From Candidatus Rokuibacteriota bacterium (GTDB taxonomy: Bacteria; Methylomirabilota; Methylomirabilia; Rokubacteriales; CSP1-6), in the NCBI GenBank assembly GCA_003221695.1, contig QHSX01000039.1, positions 157,637 to 221,636 on the forward strand: DNA of 64,000 nt, read 5' to 3'. The translations under genes were made by a program, and so were the position numbers. Positions 33,130 to 40,797 of this stretch are shown here, piece after piece. The notes under the pieces were generated by a model. The model did no database searches. It saw only the letters and a program-made list of their open reading frames with translations, and was not told the DNA's origin. Numbering within the stretch: position 1 is the first letter of the stretch; every line of letters begins with the position of its first letter.

Positions 33130-33624
33130 ATGGATCTGCTCGAGGCGAAGGGCCGGATCGCCGAGGCCCTCGTCGAATCCATCTTTCGCCGTGCGCGTTA
33201 CGAGGTACGCCCGTACCGCCAGGAGGCGCTGCCGCTCCGATTCGGCCGTGAGGACTTCTCGCCCGACTTCTCCGTGTCGCCGGCGCCGGGGCGCGCCTCC
33301 GACGGCGAGTTCCTCGTCGAGGTCAAGTACCGGCCGTCCATCGAGCAGTTCGTGTCCGTCGAGAATCAGCGGGGCGAGCGCTCGGCGTTCCTCATGGCTC
33401 GACGCCACTGGCCCGCGCTCTATTTCGTGATCGTCACCGAGCGCCCCGAGACGGGGCGCTCGTGCTTCCAGGCCCTCTCCCTCGCGGCGCTCCGTCCCGG
33501 CGAGCCGATCCGCACGGTGGACATCGCCGAGCTCAAGGAGCTCCGGATCTTCCGCCACAACATCGAGGACCACGAGCAGCTCATCCGGCGGATCTTCACC
33601 CTCCTCTCCGGCGCGACGGTGTAA
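33130..33624 (+). CDS. Putative PD-(D/E)xK nuclease-fold protein
   Basis: 164 residues. Possible catalytic pattern: Glu in GRIAEALVESIF, then FSPDFSVSP and EFLVEVKYRP, which reads as PD...ExK, followed by a beta-alpha segment (ALYFVIVTERP). No further domain or modification partner nearby. A stand-alone restriction-fold repair or regulatory protein is possible; this is a motif reading only. Confidence 0.6.
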   Translation: MDLLEAKGRIAEALVESIFRRARYEVRPYRQEALPLRFGREDFSPDFSVSPAPGRASDGEFLVEVKYRPSIEQFVSVENQRGERSAFLMARRHWPALYFVIVTERPETGRSCFQALSLAALRPGEPIRTVDIAELKELRIFRHNIEDHEQLIRRIFTLLSGATV

Positions 33625-33630
33625 CGCGCC

Positions 33631-34437
33631 TCAGCCGAGCGCGCGGATCATCAGCCACACGCCGATCGCGCCCAGGAACACGAGGACGACGCGATTGAAC
33701 GCCCGCGCGTCGAGGCGGTCCTGCACCCGGAGACCGAGCGCGAACGCGCCCACGCCGACCGCCGCGAGCGCGAGCGATGCGCCGAAGCGTCGCCCGTCGA
33801 GGAGGCCGACGGCCACGAGCGAGACCAGCTGGACGAGCTTGTAAGCGAGGAACGTGACGGCGATCGAGCGGACGAACTCGTCCTTCTCCATCCCGAGCGC
33901 GTAGAAGTAGAGGATCAGCGGCAGGCTCGGCACGTTGGTGACGCCGCCCACGACCCCCGCGACGAGACCAACGGGCGCCGCGAGCCATCGCTCCCACGAC
34001 GGCGCCACCCGCGGCGACACGGCCAGCGCGTTGAGGGTCACGAAGAGCACCACGAAGCCGCCGAGCGCGAGCGTCACGGTCTGAGCATCGAGCTCCGCGA
34101 GCGCCGCCGTGCCGAGGACCGTCCCGGCACCACCGAAGAGGAGCAGCGGCGCGAGGCGCCGAACCGTCGCCGCGAGCCCGCCCCGTCGGCGCGCCTGGAT
34201 GCCGTCCATCACGAGGTTCGGGACGACCAGGACCGCGACCGCCGTCTTCACGTCGAGGAAGAGCGCCAGGAGCGGCGTGCCGAGCGTGGGGAAGCCGAAG
34301 CCGATGGCCCCCTTGACGAACGCGGCGACGAGGACCGCGAGGGTCGGGCCTAGGAGGGGGGCGATAGCGCGGCCCGGAGGACTTCGGCGGGGTGGAGCGC
34401 GCGGCGCCCCGCGAGATGCGCGATCTGCTGCCGGCAC
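33631..34437 (-). CDS. TauE/SafE-family permease
   Basis: About 268 residues if GTG 34437 is the start. Eight or so hydrophobic helices with the repeated motif VKGAIGFGFPTLGTPLLALF and VVGGVTNVPSLPLILYFYALG. Family exports sulfite, sulfoacetate or similar anions. No ATG, GTG or TTG exists nearer to the first helix, so the gene must overlap the upstream oxidoreductase by 88 bases or use a rare start near 34360. Confidence 0.88.
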   Translation of the reverse strand: MPAADRASRGAPRAPPRRSPPGRAIAPLLGPTLAVLVAAFVKGAIGFGFPTLGTPLLALFLDVKTAVAVLVVPNLVMDGIQARRRGGLAATVRRLAPLLLFGGAGTVLGTAALAELDAQTVTLALGGFVVLFVTLNALAVSPRVAPSWERWLAAPVGLVAGVVGGVTNVPSLPLILYFYALGMEKDEFVRSIAVTFLAYKLVQLVSLVAVGLLDGRRFGASLALAAVGVGAFALGLRVQDRLDARAFNRVVLVFLGAIGVWLMIRALG

Positions 34438-37256
34438 GAGACGCCGGGCGCCACGATCACGGTGTCCGCGGCCGCCGCCTTCACGGCGGGGGCCAGGCGG
34501 CGATTGCCGAGCGCGACGGAGATGTCGTAGTGCTCGCGCTCGAAGCCGAACGAGCCCGCCATCCCGCAGCACCCGGAATCGACCTCTTCCACCCGGAAGC
34601 CCGCCCACCGGAGGGCCGCGACCGTCGGCGCCGTGCCGACGAGCGCCTTCTGGTGGCAGTGCCCATGCAGGAGCGCCGTCCGGCCGCTGCCGCTGAAGCG
34701 GAGCTCGAGACCACGCGCGCGCTCGCGCGCGAGGAACTCCTCGAGCAGGAAGGCATGGCGCGCCACGGTCCGCGCGTCGTCGGTGCCGAGGAGGTCCACC
34801 GACTCGTCGCGCAGCGTGAGGAGGCACGAAGGCTCGAGCCCCACGATCGGCACGCCCCGCCGCGCGTAGGAGGCGAGCCGGCCCACGTTCCACGCCGCGT
34901 GCGCACGCGCCTCGGCGAGCATGCCCTTCGAGATGAGCGGCCGGCCGCAGCACTTCTTGTCCACGAGCACCACACGGTATCCGGCAGCCTCGAGCAACTC
35001 GACCGCGGCCCGGCCGATCTCGGGCGTGTTGTAGGTCACGAACGTGTCGTGGAAGAGCACGACCTCGCCGCGCGGGGCCGCGGCCGGAGGCGCATGGTGC
35101 CGGAACCACTCGGTGAACGTCGCCGCGGCGAGCTTCGGCAGCGGCCGGCGGCGGTCGATCCCGGCGACCCTCTCGAGGAGCCAACGGGTCACGGCGAGGC
35201 CCGACGTCCAGTTGAAGAGGGCCGGCAGGTGCGCACCCAGCCGGTTCAGCCGCTCGATCCGCCCGAAGACGCGGTTCCGCAGCGGGAGCCCGTTCGCCGC
35301 GTAGTAGTGGTGCAGGAACTCGTACTTGAGCTTCGCCATGTCCACGTTCGCCGGGCATTCGGCCTTGCACCCCTTGCACTCGAGGCAGAGGTCCATGACC
35401 TCATGGAGGCGCGTCCCCGTGAACTCCGACGGCGGGAGCCGGCCCGAGAGCACCGCCCGGAGCGCGTTGGCGCGTCCGCGTGTCGAGTGCTCCTCGTCCT
35501 TCGTCGCCATGTACGAGGGACACATGGTGCCCTCGAGCGTCTTGCGGCACACGCCGACGCCGTTACACAGCTCCACGGCGGCGGCGAAGCCGCCCTGGCC
35601 GGAGAAATCGAGGAGCGTGGTCGGCTCCCAGGTCGTGTAACCGACGCCGTAACGGAGGTTCTCGAGGATCCCGGGCGCGTCGACGATGTTGCCCGGGTTC
35701 AACCGGTTCTCGGAGTCGAACGCGCGCTTCAGCTCGCGGAACGCCCCCATGAGCCGCCGCCCGTACATCCGCTCGAGGAACGGACTCCGCGCCCGGCCGT
35801 CGCCGTGCTCGCTCGAGATCGTGCCGCCGAAGTCGAGCACGAGGCCCGTGATCTCGTCGGCGATCGCGCGCACCTGCTCGAGCCCGCGCGGGATCTTGAG
35901 GTCGATCACCGGGCGGATGTGCAGGCACCCGACCGAGCAGTGACCGTAGTAGGCGCCGATGGCGTCGTGCTTGGCGAAGATCTCGCGGAAGCGCGGCACG
36001 AACTCCGCCAGGTGCTCGGGGGCCACCGCGGTGTCCTCGACGAAGGCGATCGGCTTCTTGTCGCCCTTCATCCCGAGCAGGAGCCCGAGCCCCGCCTTGC
36101 GGAGCTTCCAGATCGACTGCTGCTCGGCGGGATCGAAGGCGAGCGTCGCCGCATAGCCGAAGCGCGCGCGCGCGCGCCGCGCCTCGAGGTCGGCGACCTT
36201 GGCGCGGACCTCCGCCTCGCTGTCGCCGGCGTACTCGACGATGAGGATCGCGGCGGGATCGCCCTGGACGAAGCCCATGCGCTGGGCCTGCTCGATGTTG
36301 TCGCGTGCGAGGTCGAGGATCATCTTGTCGGTCAGCTCGACCGCGTACGGGCCCGTCTCGAGGATGGACTGCGAGGACTCCAGCGCCTCCTGGAGGTCGC
36401 GGTAGTGGATGACGTCAAGTGCGGTCGTCTTGGGTCGTCGCATCAGACGCACCTTGGCGTCCACGATCGTCAGGAGCGTGCCCTCCGAACCGACGACCAG
36501 GCGCGCCATGTTGACGCCCCGCGCGGCGCCGTCGCCCGCGACGGACCCCGGCTTGATCCCGACGCCCACGAGCTCGTTCAGGTTGTAACCGGCCACGCGT
36601 CGCCAGTGGTGGGGGTACCGCGCGCGGATCTCGTCGGCGTACGCGTCGCGGATCCGCGCGACCTCGCGGTAGATCCGCCCCTCGAGGCCTCCACGCTGGC
36701 CCCGGCGCGCGAGCTCCTCGGGGGTGACGTCGCCGAAGACGACGCGCGTCCCGTCGGCCAGGAGCGCCGTGACCTCGATGACGTGGTCGACCGTCAGCCC
36801 GTAGACGATCGAGTGCGAGCCGCCCGAGTTATTGCCGAGCATCCCGCCGAGCGTCGCGCGGTTCGAGGTCGAGGTGTCCGGCCCGAACAGCAATCCCATC
36901 GGCCGCACGTGACGATTCAGCTCGTCCTGGACGAGCCCCGGCTCGACCTTCGCCCACTGCCCTTCGGCGTCGACCTCGAGCACCCGGTTCATGTGGCGGG
37001 AGAAGTCGAGGACGAGCGCGCGATTGACGGTCTGGCCGGTGAGCGAGGTCCCGCCGCCGCGCGGGAGGAGCGCCACCTGCTGCCGTCGCGCGACCTCCAC
37101 GGCCGCCTGGACGTCGTCGGCGTCGCGCGGGATCACGACACCGATCGGCTCGACCTGGTACATGGACGCGTCGGTGGAGTAGAGCAGACGGGAGATCCGA
37201 TCGAAGCGAACGTCGCCGGCGACGACCTTGCGAAGTTCGTGCTCGAGGTCGTTCAC
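34350..37256 (-). CDS. FAD-linked oxidase / Fe-S (GlpC-like) fusion oxidoreductase
   Basis: 968 residues from GTG 37256. N-terminal FAD_binding_4 domain (ALLPRGGGTSLTGQ, LGGMLGNNSGGSHSIVYG), FAD-oxidase C domain (PVIDLKIPRGLEQ), then a 4Fe-4S segment (CLECKGCKAECPANVDMAKLK) and two CCG domains (VLVDKKCCGRPLISKG, EVDSGCCGMAGSFG). This GlcD-GlpC fusion resembles D-lactate or glycolate dehydrogenases that feed electrons to quinone. All cluster cysteines are present as Cys. Divergent from the TlpA gene over an 18-base promoter region. Confidence 0.94.
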   Translation of the reverse strand: MNDLEHELRKVVAGDVRFDRISRLLYSTDASMYQVEPIGVVIPRDADDVQAAVEVARRQQVALLPRGGGTSLTGQTVNRALVLDFSRHMNRVLEVDAEGQWAKVEPGLVQDELNRHVRPMGLLFGPDTSTSNRATLGGMLGNNSGGSHSIVYGLTVDHVIEVTALLADGTRVVFGDVTPEELARRGQRGGLEGRIYREVARIRDAYADEIRARYPHHWRRVAGYNLNELVGVGIKPGSVAGDGAARGVNMARLVVGSEGTLLTIVDAKVRLMRRPKTTALDVIHYRDLQEALESSQSILETGPYAVELTDKMILDLARDNIEQAQRMGFVQGDPAAILIVEYAGDSEAEVRAKVADLEARRARARFGYAATLAFDPAEQQSIWKLRKAGLGLLLGMKGDKKPIAFVEDTAVAPEHLAEFVPRFREIFAKHDAIGAYYGHCSVGCLHIRPVIDLKIPRGLEQVRAIADEITGLVLDFGGTISSEHGDGRARSPFLERMYGRRLMGAFRELKRAFDSENRLNPGNIVDAPGILENLRYGVGYTTWEPTTLLDFSGQGGFAAAVELCNGVGVCRKTLEGTMCPSYMATKDEEHSTRGRANALRAVLSGRLPPSEFTGTRLHEVMDLCLECKGCKAECPANVDMAKLKYEFLHHYYAANGLPLRNRVFGRIERLNRLGAHLPALFNWTSGLAVTRWLLERVAGIDRRRPLPKLAAATFTEWFRHHAPPAAAPRGEVVLFHDTFVTYNTPEIGRAAVELLEAAGYRVVLVDKKCCGRPLISKGMLAEARAHAAWNVGRLASYARRGVPIVGLEPSCLLTLRDESVDLLGTDDARTVARHAFLLEEFLARERARGLELRFSGSGRTALLHGHCHQKALVGTAPTVAALRWAGFRVEEVDSGCCGMAGSFGFEREHYDISVALGNRRLAPAVKAAAADTVIVAPGVSCRQQIAHLAGRRALHPAEVLRAALSPPS

Positions 37257-37274
37257 GCGAGCTATTATACGCTC
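37257..37274. promoter_or_regulatory. Bidirectional -10 region between the FAD oxidoreductase and TlpA genes
   Basis: The 18-base gap holds TATTATA. On the minus strand it reads TATAAT, seven bases before the GTG at 37256. On the plus strand TATTAT ends six bases before the GTG at 37275. Both messages would be leaderless. No clear -35 boxes. Confidence 0.5.
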
Positions 37275-37763
37275 GTGGTTGTGCGCACCCTCCCGGTCCT
37301 CCTGCTCCTCGTGTGCGTCGTCGCGCCGCTCGCCGCCGCGCCCGCGGCGCCGGGCTTCACCGTGCGCCTCCTCGGCAGCCAGCGCTCGCTCGACTCCCGC
37401 GACCTGATCGGCAAGAAGGTCCTGGTGCTCCGCTTCCAGGCGTCGTGGTGCAAGCCGTGCGTGAGAGAGTCACCGGCGCTGGCGCGCGTCGCGGAGCGCT
37501 ACCGGACGCGCGGCGTCGAGGTCCTGGCGATCCACGTCCAGGACACCGTCGTGGACGCGCAGCGCTTCGTGCTCGAGCACAAGGTCGCCTACCCCGTCGC
37601 GCTCGACCCGCGGCTCACGATCGCGAACCACTTCGGCTTCAAGGGAACGCCCTACACCGTCGTCGTCGACCGCCGCGGCGAGATGGTCGCGCAGATCCAC
37701 GGCGAGTCCGTCGTGCGACGCCTGCCGCGCCTCCTCGACGGCCTCCTGGGGAAGGCCCCCTAG
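37275..37763 (+). CDS. TlpA/ResA-like exported thioredoxin
   Basis: 162 residues from GTG 37275 (GTG 37281 also possible). Signal or anchor helix LPVLLLLVCVVAPLAAAPA. Redoxin domain with active site FQASWCKPCVRESPAL and cis-Pro region GFKGTPYTVVVD. Reduces or isomerises thiols in the periplasm, for example in cytochrome maturation. Both cysteines are normal codons here, in contrast to the Dsb-like gene. Confidence 0.92.
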   Translation: MVVRTLPVLLLLVCVVAPLAAAPAAPGFTVRLLGSQRSLDSRDLIGKKVLVLRFQASWCKPCVRESPALARVAERYRTRGVEVLAIHVQDTVVDAQRFVLEHKVAYPVALDPRLTIANHFGFKGTPYTVVVDRRGEMVAQIHGESVVRRLPRLLDGLLGKAP

Positions 37764-37770
37764 CTCGGAG

Positions 37771-38763
37771 TTAGCCCGCCGACGGTAGGGGGCGCTCTGT
37801 CTCGTAGATCGCGAGGGCCGCGGCGCCGCGCATGCTCGTCCGCTTGTCGCCGGGCACGATCGTCACCCGCGTTTGCGCGAGAGCCGCGCGAAACGCGTAC
37901 TCGGCGGCCCGCTCGAGAATCTGCGCCTCGAGCGGCACGAGCGACTCGGCGACGCCGCCGGTCAGCACGATGACCTCCGGGTTCAGACCGTTCACGATCG
38001 TGCCGAGCATCGCGCCGAGGGCGCGGCACGCCTCGTCGACGACCGCGGACGCCACGGCGTCGCCCTCCCGCGCCGCCCGAAAGACGAGCGGCGCCGTGAT
38101 CGCGCGCGGGTCGCCGCCCGCCGCGGCGAGGAGCGGCGCGTCCGGCAGCCCGGCGACGCGCGCCCGCGCCGCCTCGGCGACCCCACGCCCGCTCGCGTAG
38201 AGGGCGAGGCAGCCGCGGCCGCCGCACCAGCACGGCGGGCCGTCGAACTTCACGGGCGTGTGGCCCAGCTCGCCGCCGAACCCCGCCGCGCCGCGCACGA
38301 GCCGGCCGTCGAGCACGATTCCGGCGCCGAAGCCGGTGCCGGGCGCCAGCACGACGAGCGAGCGGGCGCCCCGGCCCGCGCCGAACATCCACTCGCCGAG
38401 CGCGAGCGCGTTGACGTCGTTGTCCACGAAGGCCGGCCGGCGGAAACGCTCCGCGAGCTCGGCGGCGAGCGGGTGGCCGGCGAGCTCGGGCACGTGAGGC
38501 ACGTGCTCGCCGACCCGTCCGAGGGTCGCGTCGACGGGCCCGGGCACGCCGACCCCGATGGCCGCGACCGCGTGCCCGCTCCGCTCCGCGTGCCCGAGGA
38601 CGGAGGCGAGCAGCTCGATGATCGTCGTGAGCGCGTGGCCCTCGCCGTCACGGTGGGTCAGCACGCGCTGCTCGACGAGCACCTCACCCTCACGCGTGAC
38701 CGCGCCCGCGGCCGTCGTCGTGCCGCCGACGTCCACGCCGAGCAGGAGCGCGTCCCGCGTCAT
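37771..38763 (-). CDS. ROK-family sugar kinase (glucokinase-like)
   Basis: 330 residues. ATP-binding start LLGVDVGGTTTAAG, sugar and catalytic region FVDNDVNALALGEW, and the zinc motif CWCGGRGCLALYASG. No HTH, so a kinase rather than an NagC-type repressor. Phosphorylates glucose or N-acetylmannosamine-like sugars. Six bases upstream of a ChbG-like gene's end on the same strand, which may share its substrate class. Confidence 0.92.
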   Translation of the reverse strand: MTRDALLLGVDVGGTTTAAGAVTREGEVLVEQRVLTHRDGEGHALTTIIELLASVLGHAERSGHAVAAIGVGVPGPVDATLGRVGEHVPHVPELAGHPLAAELAERFRRPAFVDNDVNALALGEWMFGAGRGARSLVVLAPGTGFGAGIVLDGRLVRGAAGFGGELGHTPVKFDGPPCWCGGRGCLALYASGRGVAEAARARVAGLPDAPLLAAAGGDPRAITAPLVFRAAREGDAVASAVVDEACRALGAMLGTIVNGLNPEVIVLTGGVAESLVPLEAQILERAAEYAFRAALAQTRVTIVPGDKRTSMRGAAALAIYETERPLPSAG

Positions 38764-38769
38764 CGCCGG

Positions 38770-39513
38770 TCAGAGACGACCGAAGTCGCAGAGCGTGATG
38801 CCGAGCGCCATGGCGGCGGAACGCGCCGCCGCCGTGCCGACGCCGACGAGCTCGGTCTCGCGCTGGCGCGCGTATCGGCTGAACGCGAGCGCCTCGTCGA
38901 ACACGCCGGGGTGCGCCATGAACTCCGAGGCGCCCGGTGGAAGGTCGCGCAGCCGCGCCAGGGTCGTCGCGAGGGTCCAGTAGGCGCCGGGGCCCGATTC
39001 ACCGAAGAAGTGGTCGGGCGTCCGCAGGCCGGCCGCGCGCGCACGGGCCCGCGCGCCTCCGTTCTGGCTCCGCACCGGGACGCCGAGGCGTTTCGCCGCG
39101 GCGAGCACGACACCCGTCACCGGCTCGTGGAGGCCCACGTGGTGGTGCGTGTCGAGGTGCGTCGGTCCGCGTCTCACGAGCGTCAGGAACTTATCGATCT
39201 GCGCCCCCACCTCACGCTCGACGTCTTTCACCGCGGCGCGCTGCGCCGCGCGGCGCGCGTCACGGACGAAGCGTCCCGACGCGTCCACCAGGGACCGCGC
39301 GTTCGTGAGCGGACGGCCGAGCGTCAGGTTGACGTGGAGCCCCATTCCGAGGCCCGCGTCGCGTGCCGCGGCGAGCGCGCCGCGGTCAACGTCCGCCGTC
39401 ACGAGCACGGTCGTGCTCGTGACGATCCCGTGGCGGTGCGCGGTGAGGATGCCGGCGGAGACGCCCCGCGTGAGGCCGAAGTCGTCGGCGTTCACGATCA
39501 GACGCCGCGTCAT
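38770..39513 (-). CDS. ChbG/HpnK (YdjC-like) carbohydrate deacetylase
   Basis: 247 residues. Metal motif LIVNADDFGLTRGVSAGIL at the start, HVNLTLGRP and THLDTHHHVGLHEP further on. Family removes acetyl groups from diacetylchitobiose or hopanoid sugar precursors (HpnK). Overlaps the methyltransferase gene by four bases and lies just upstream of the ROK kinase, a plausible amino-sugar pair. Confidence 0.92.
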   Translation of the reverse strand: MTRRLIVNADDFGLTRGVSAGILTAHRHGIVTSTTVLVTADVDRGALAAARDAGLGMGLHVNLTLGRPLTNARSLVDASGRFVRDARRAAQRAAVKDVEREVGAQIDKFLTLVRRGPTHLDTHHHVGLHEPVTGVVLAAAKRLGVPVRSQNGGARARARAAGLRTPDHFFGESGPGAYWTLATTLARLRDLPPGASEFMAHPGVFDEALAFSRYARQRETELVGVGTAAARSAAMALGITLCDFGRL

Positions 39514-40223
39514 CGGTCTCGTGAGACCCCACGCGCGCCCTGGATCACGAACCGCTCGACCGTCGCCGGCACGCCCGTCCCCAGAGTCGCCTCGGGGTCG
39601 AGGGCACGGATGTGGTCGAGCCGCTCGTAGGCGATCCGCGGGAACTCCTGCGTCTCGCTCGCGACGATGGACGGCGTGAGGCCAGCCGCCTCGAGCTTGG
39701 CGAACGCCGGCTTCTTGCCGAGGAAGGCGAAGATCGTGAAGACGAGCCGGCCGCCGGCCACGAGGTGGCCCGGCGCGCCGTGGATCACGCGGTCGAGGAT
39801 CTCCCAGCCGTCCACCCCGCCGTTGTCGGCGGCGGCCACGGGATCGTTCCGCGCGCGGCCGGGCGGCGTGGGCATCTGCGGCGGGTTCGTGCAGATCAGA
39901 TCGAATCGCTCGCCCTCGACGGGCGCGTAGCAGTCGCCGAGCCGCGCGTCCACGTCCACCCCGTTCACCTGGGCATTCGCGCGGATCAGCGCGACGGCCT
40001 CGGGGACGATGTCGGTGGCCACCACCCGGGCGCCGCCCTTGGCCAGGAGGACCGCCGCGAGACCGAGCCCGCTCCCGATCTCGAGCACGCGCTCGCCTGG
40101 GCGAGCGGCGAGGTGTCGGCAGAAGAACAACGAGCCCGCCTTCGGCGGCTGGACCCCATCCGCGACCCGGAACACGGCGCCGCGCCAGGCGAAGAGGAGC
40201 AGCCCCGCGTCGTTACCGGCCAA
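39510..40223 (-). CDS. Class I SAM-dependent methyltransferase (HemK/RsmC-like)
   Basis: 237 residues from a TTG that overlaps the previous gene by 11 bases. SAM motif VLEIGSGLGLAAVLLAKGG and the catalytic CTNPPQMP, typical of N5-glutamine or N6-adenine methyltransferases. Target unknown. Confidence 0.88.
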   Translation of the reverse strand: MAGNDAGLLLFAWRGAVFRVADGVQPPKAGSLFFCRHLAARPGERVLEIGSGLGLAAVLLAKGGARVVATDIVPEAVALIRANAQVNGVDVDARLGDCYAPVEGERFDLICTNPPQMPTPPGRARNDPVAAADNGGVDGWEILDRVIHGAPGHLVAGGRLVFTIFAFLGKKPAFAKLEAAGLTPSIVASETQEFPRIAYERLDHIRALDPEATLGTGVPATVERFVIQGARGVSRDR

Positions 40224-40524
40224 GAACCTTCCGGAAGTAGAGGCGGAGGGCTTCCTTGAGCTGGGCGCGCGCGCCGGCGGAGGTCTTCGCGTCCTCGAGC
40301 TGCTCGAGGTCGAGCTGGAGTGGAACGCCTTCCTTCTTCACCCCGTCGAGCTCCGCCGTCAGTCCGCACCGCTCGTCGGATTCGGTGAAGACGAGCTTCG
40401 CCCGCTTGAACGTGCCGTCCTCCTGGGCGATCTGCCCGACGGTCTCGACGATGACACGCTTGATCTCCTCGGCCTCCGCCGCCGGCACCGTGGAGAACGC
40501 CGCGGTCAGATTAACTTCCGCCAT
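40213..40524 (-). CDS. Conserved-looking hypothetical protein downstream of the CMD selenoprotein
   Basis: 103 residues, no signal peptide, acidic, alternating helical and strand segments (EIKRVIVETVGQIAQEDGTFKRAKLVFTE). Overlaps the selenoprotein gene by 14 bases and the methyltransferase by 11, so all three are co-translated. No family recognised. Confidence 0.7.
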   Translation of the reverse strand: MAEVNLTAAFSTVPAAEAEEIKRVIVETVGQIAQEDGTFKRAKLVFTESDERCGLTAELDGVKKEGVPLQLDLEQLEDAKTSAGARAQLKEALRLYFRKVLGR

Positions 40525-40771
40525 CGGTCCACACCTTCAGGATGTCCGCATGCGTCTTCGCCGCGTTCGCGCGAATGGCGAAGCTGATCGCCTCCCGCAG
40601 CTCGTCCTCGCTGGCCCCCGATGCCCTGGCACCTGCCAGGTCGCGCTTCGCTCAGTGGGTGTTTCCCACCGCGAGGTTCGCCGCGAGGTAGCACAGAAAC
40701 GCCGTCTTGGGGTCGAGCGCCCCCTTCTTGTATTTCCAGCTCGCGATCACCTTTTCCTCGAGCGTCGCCAT
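40511..40771 (-). CDS. CMD/AhpD-like selenoprotein (Sec40, NTHU), TGA read through
   Basis: The track ends this at the TGA at 40652-40654 (tail of the 40652..41521 line). From ATG 40771 (AGGAGGGG upstream) through that TGA to TAA at 40511 it is 86 residues: LDPKTAFLCYLAANLAVGNTH-U-AKRDLAGARASGASEDELREA. The spacing to GAS-x-x-E-[LI] matches carboxymuconolactone-decarboxylase/AhpD proteins, with Sec at the second Cys of CxxC and Asn at the first. A hairpin CCTGGC-AGGT-GCCAGG begins 11 bases after the TGA. Family members are peroxidase or disulfide-reductase-like. From memory, AhpD-like and CMD selenoproteins are known in metagenomes; the N-x-x-U motif here is unusual. Confidence 0.82.
40625..40654 (-). 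promoter_or_regulatory. Sec codon TGA plus SECIS-like hairpin (CMD-like gene)
   Basis: Minus strand: TGA at 40654-40652, CCTGGC at 40640-40635, loop AGGT at 40634-40631, GCCAGG at 40630-40625. The loop begins 17 bases after the TGA and contains GG. Confidence 0.72.
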
Positions 40772-40797
40772 CGTCGTCCCCTCCTCCCGCGTGGGCG

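Noticed and set aside
37420-37480. TlpA-like active site checked for Sec
   Set aside because: CKPC is encoded by normal Cys codons.
34392-37763. 1123-residue plus-strand ORF
   Set aside because: Shadow of the FAD/Fe-S oxidoreductase gene; only its last 162 residues (TlpA-like) are real.
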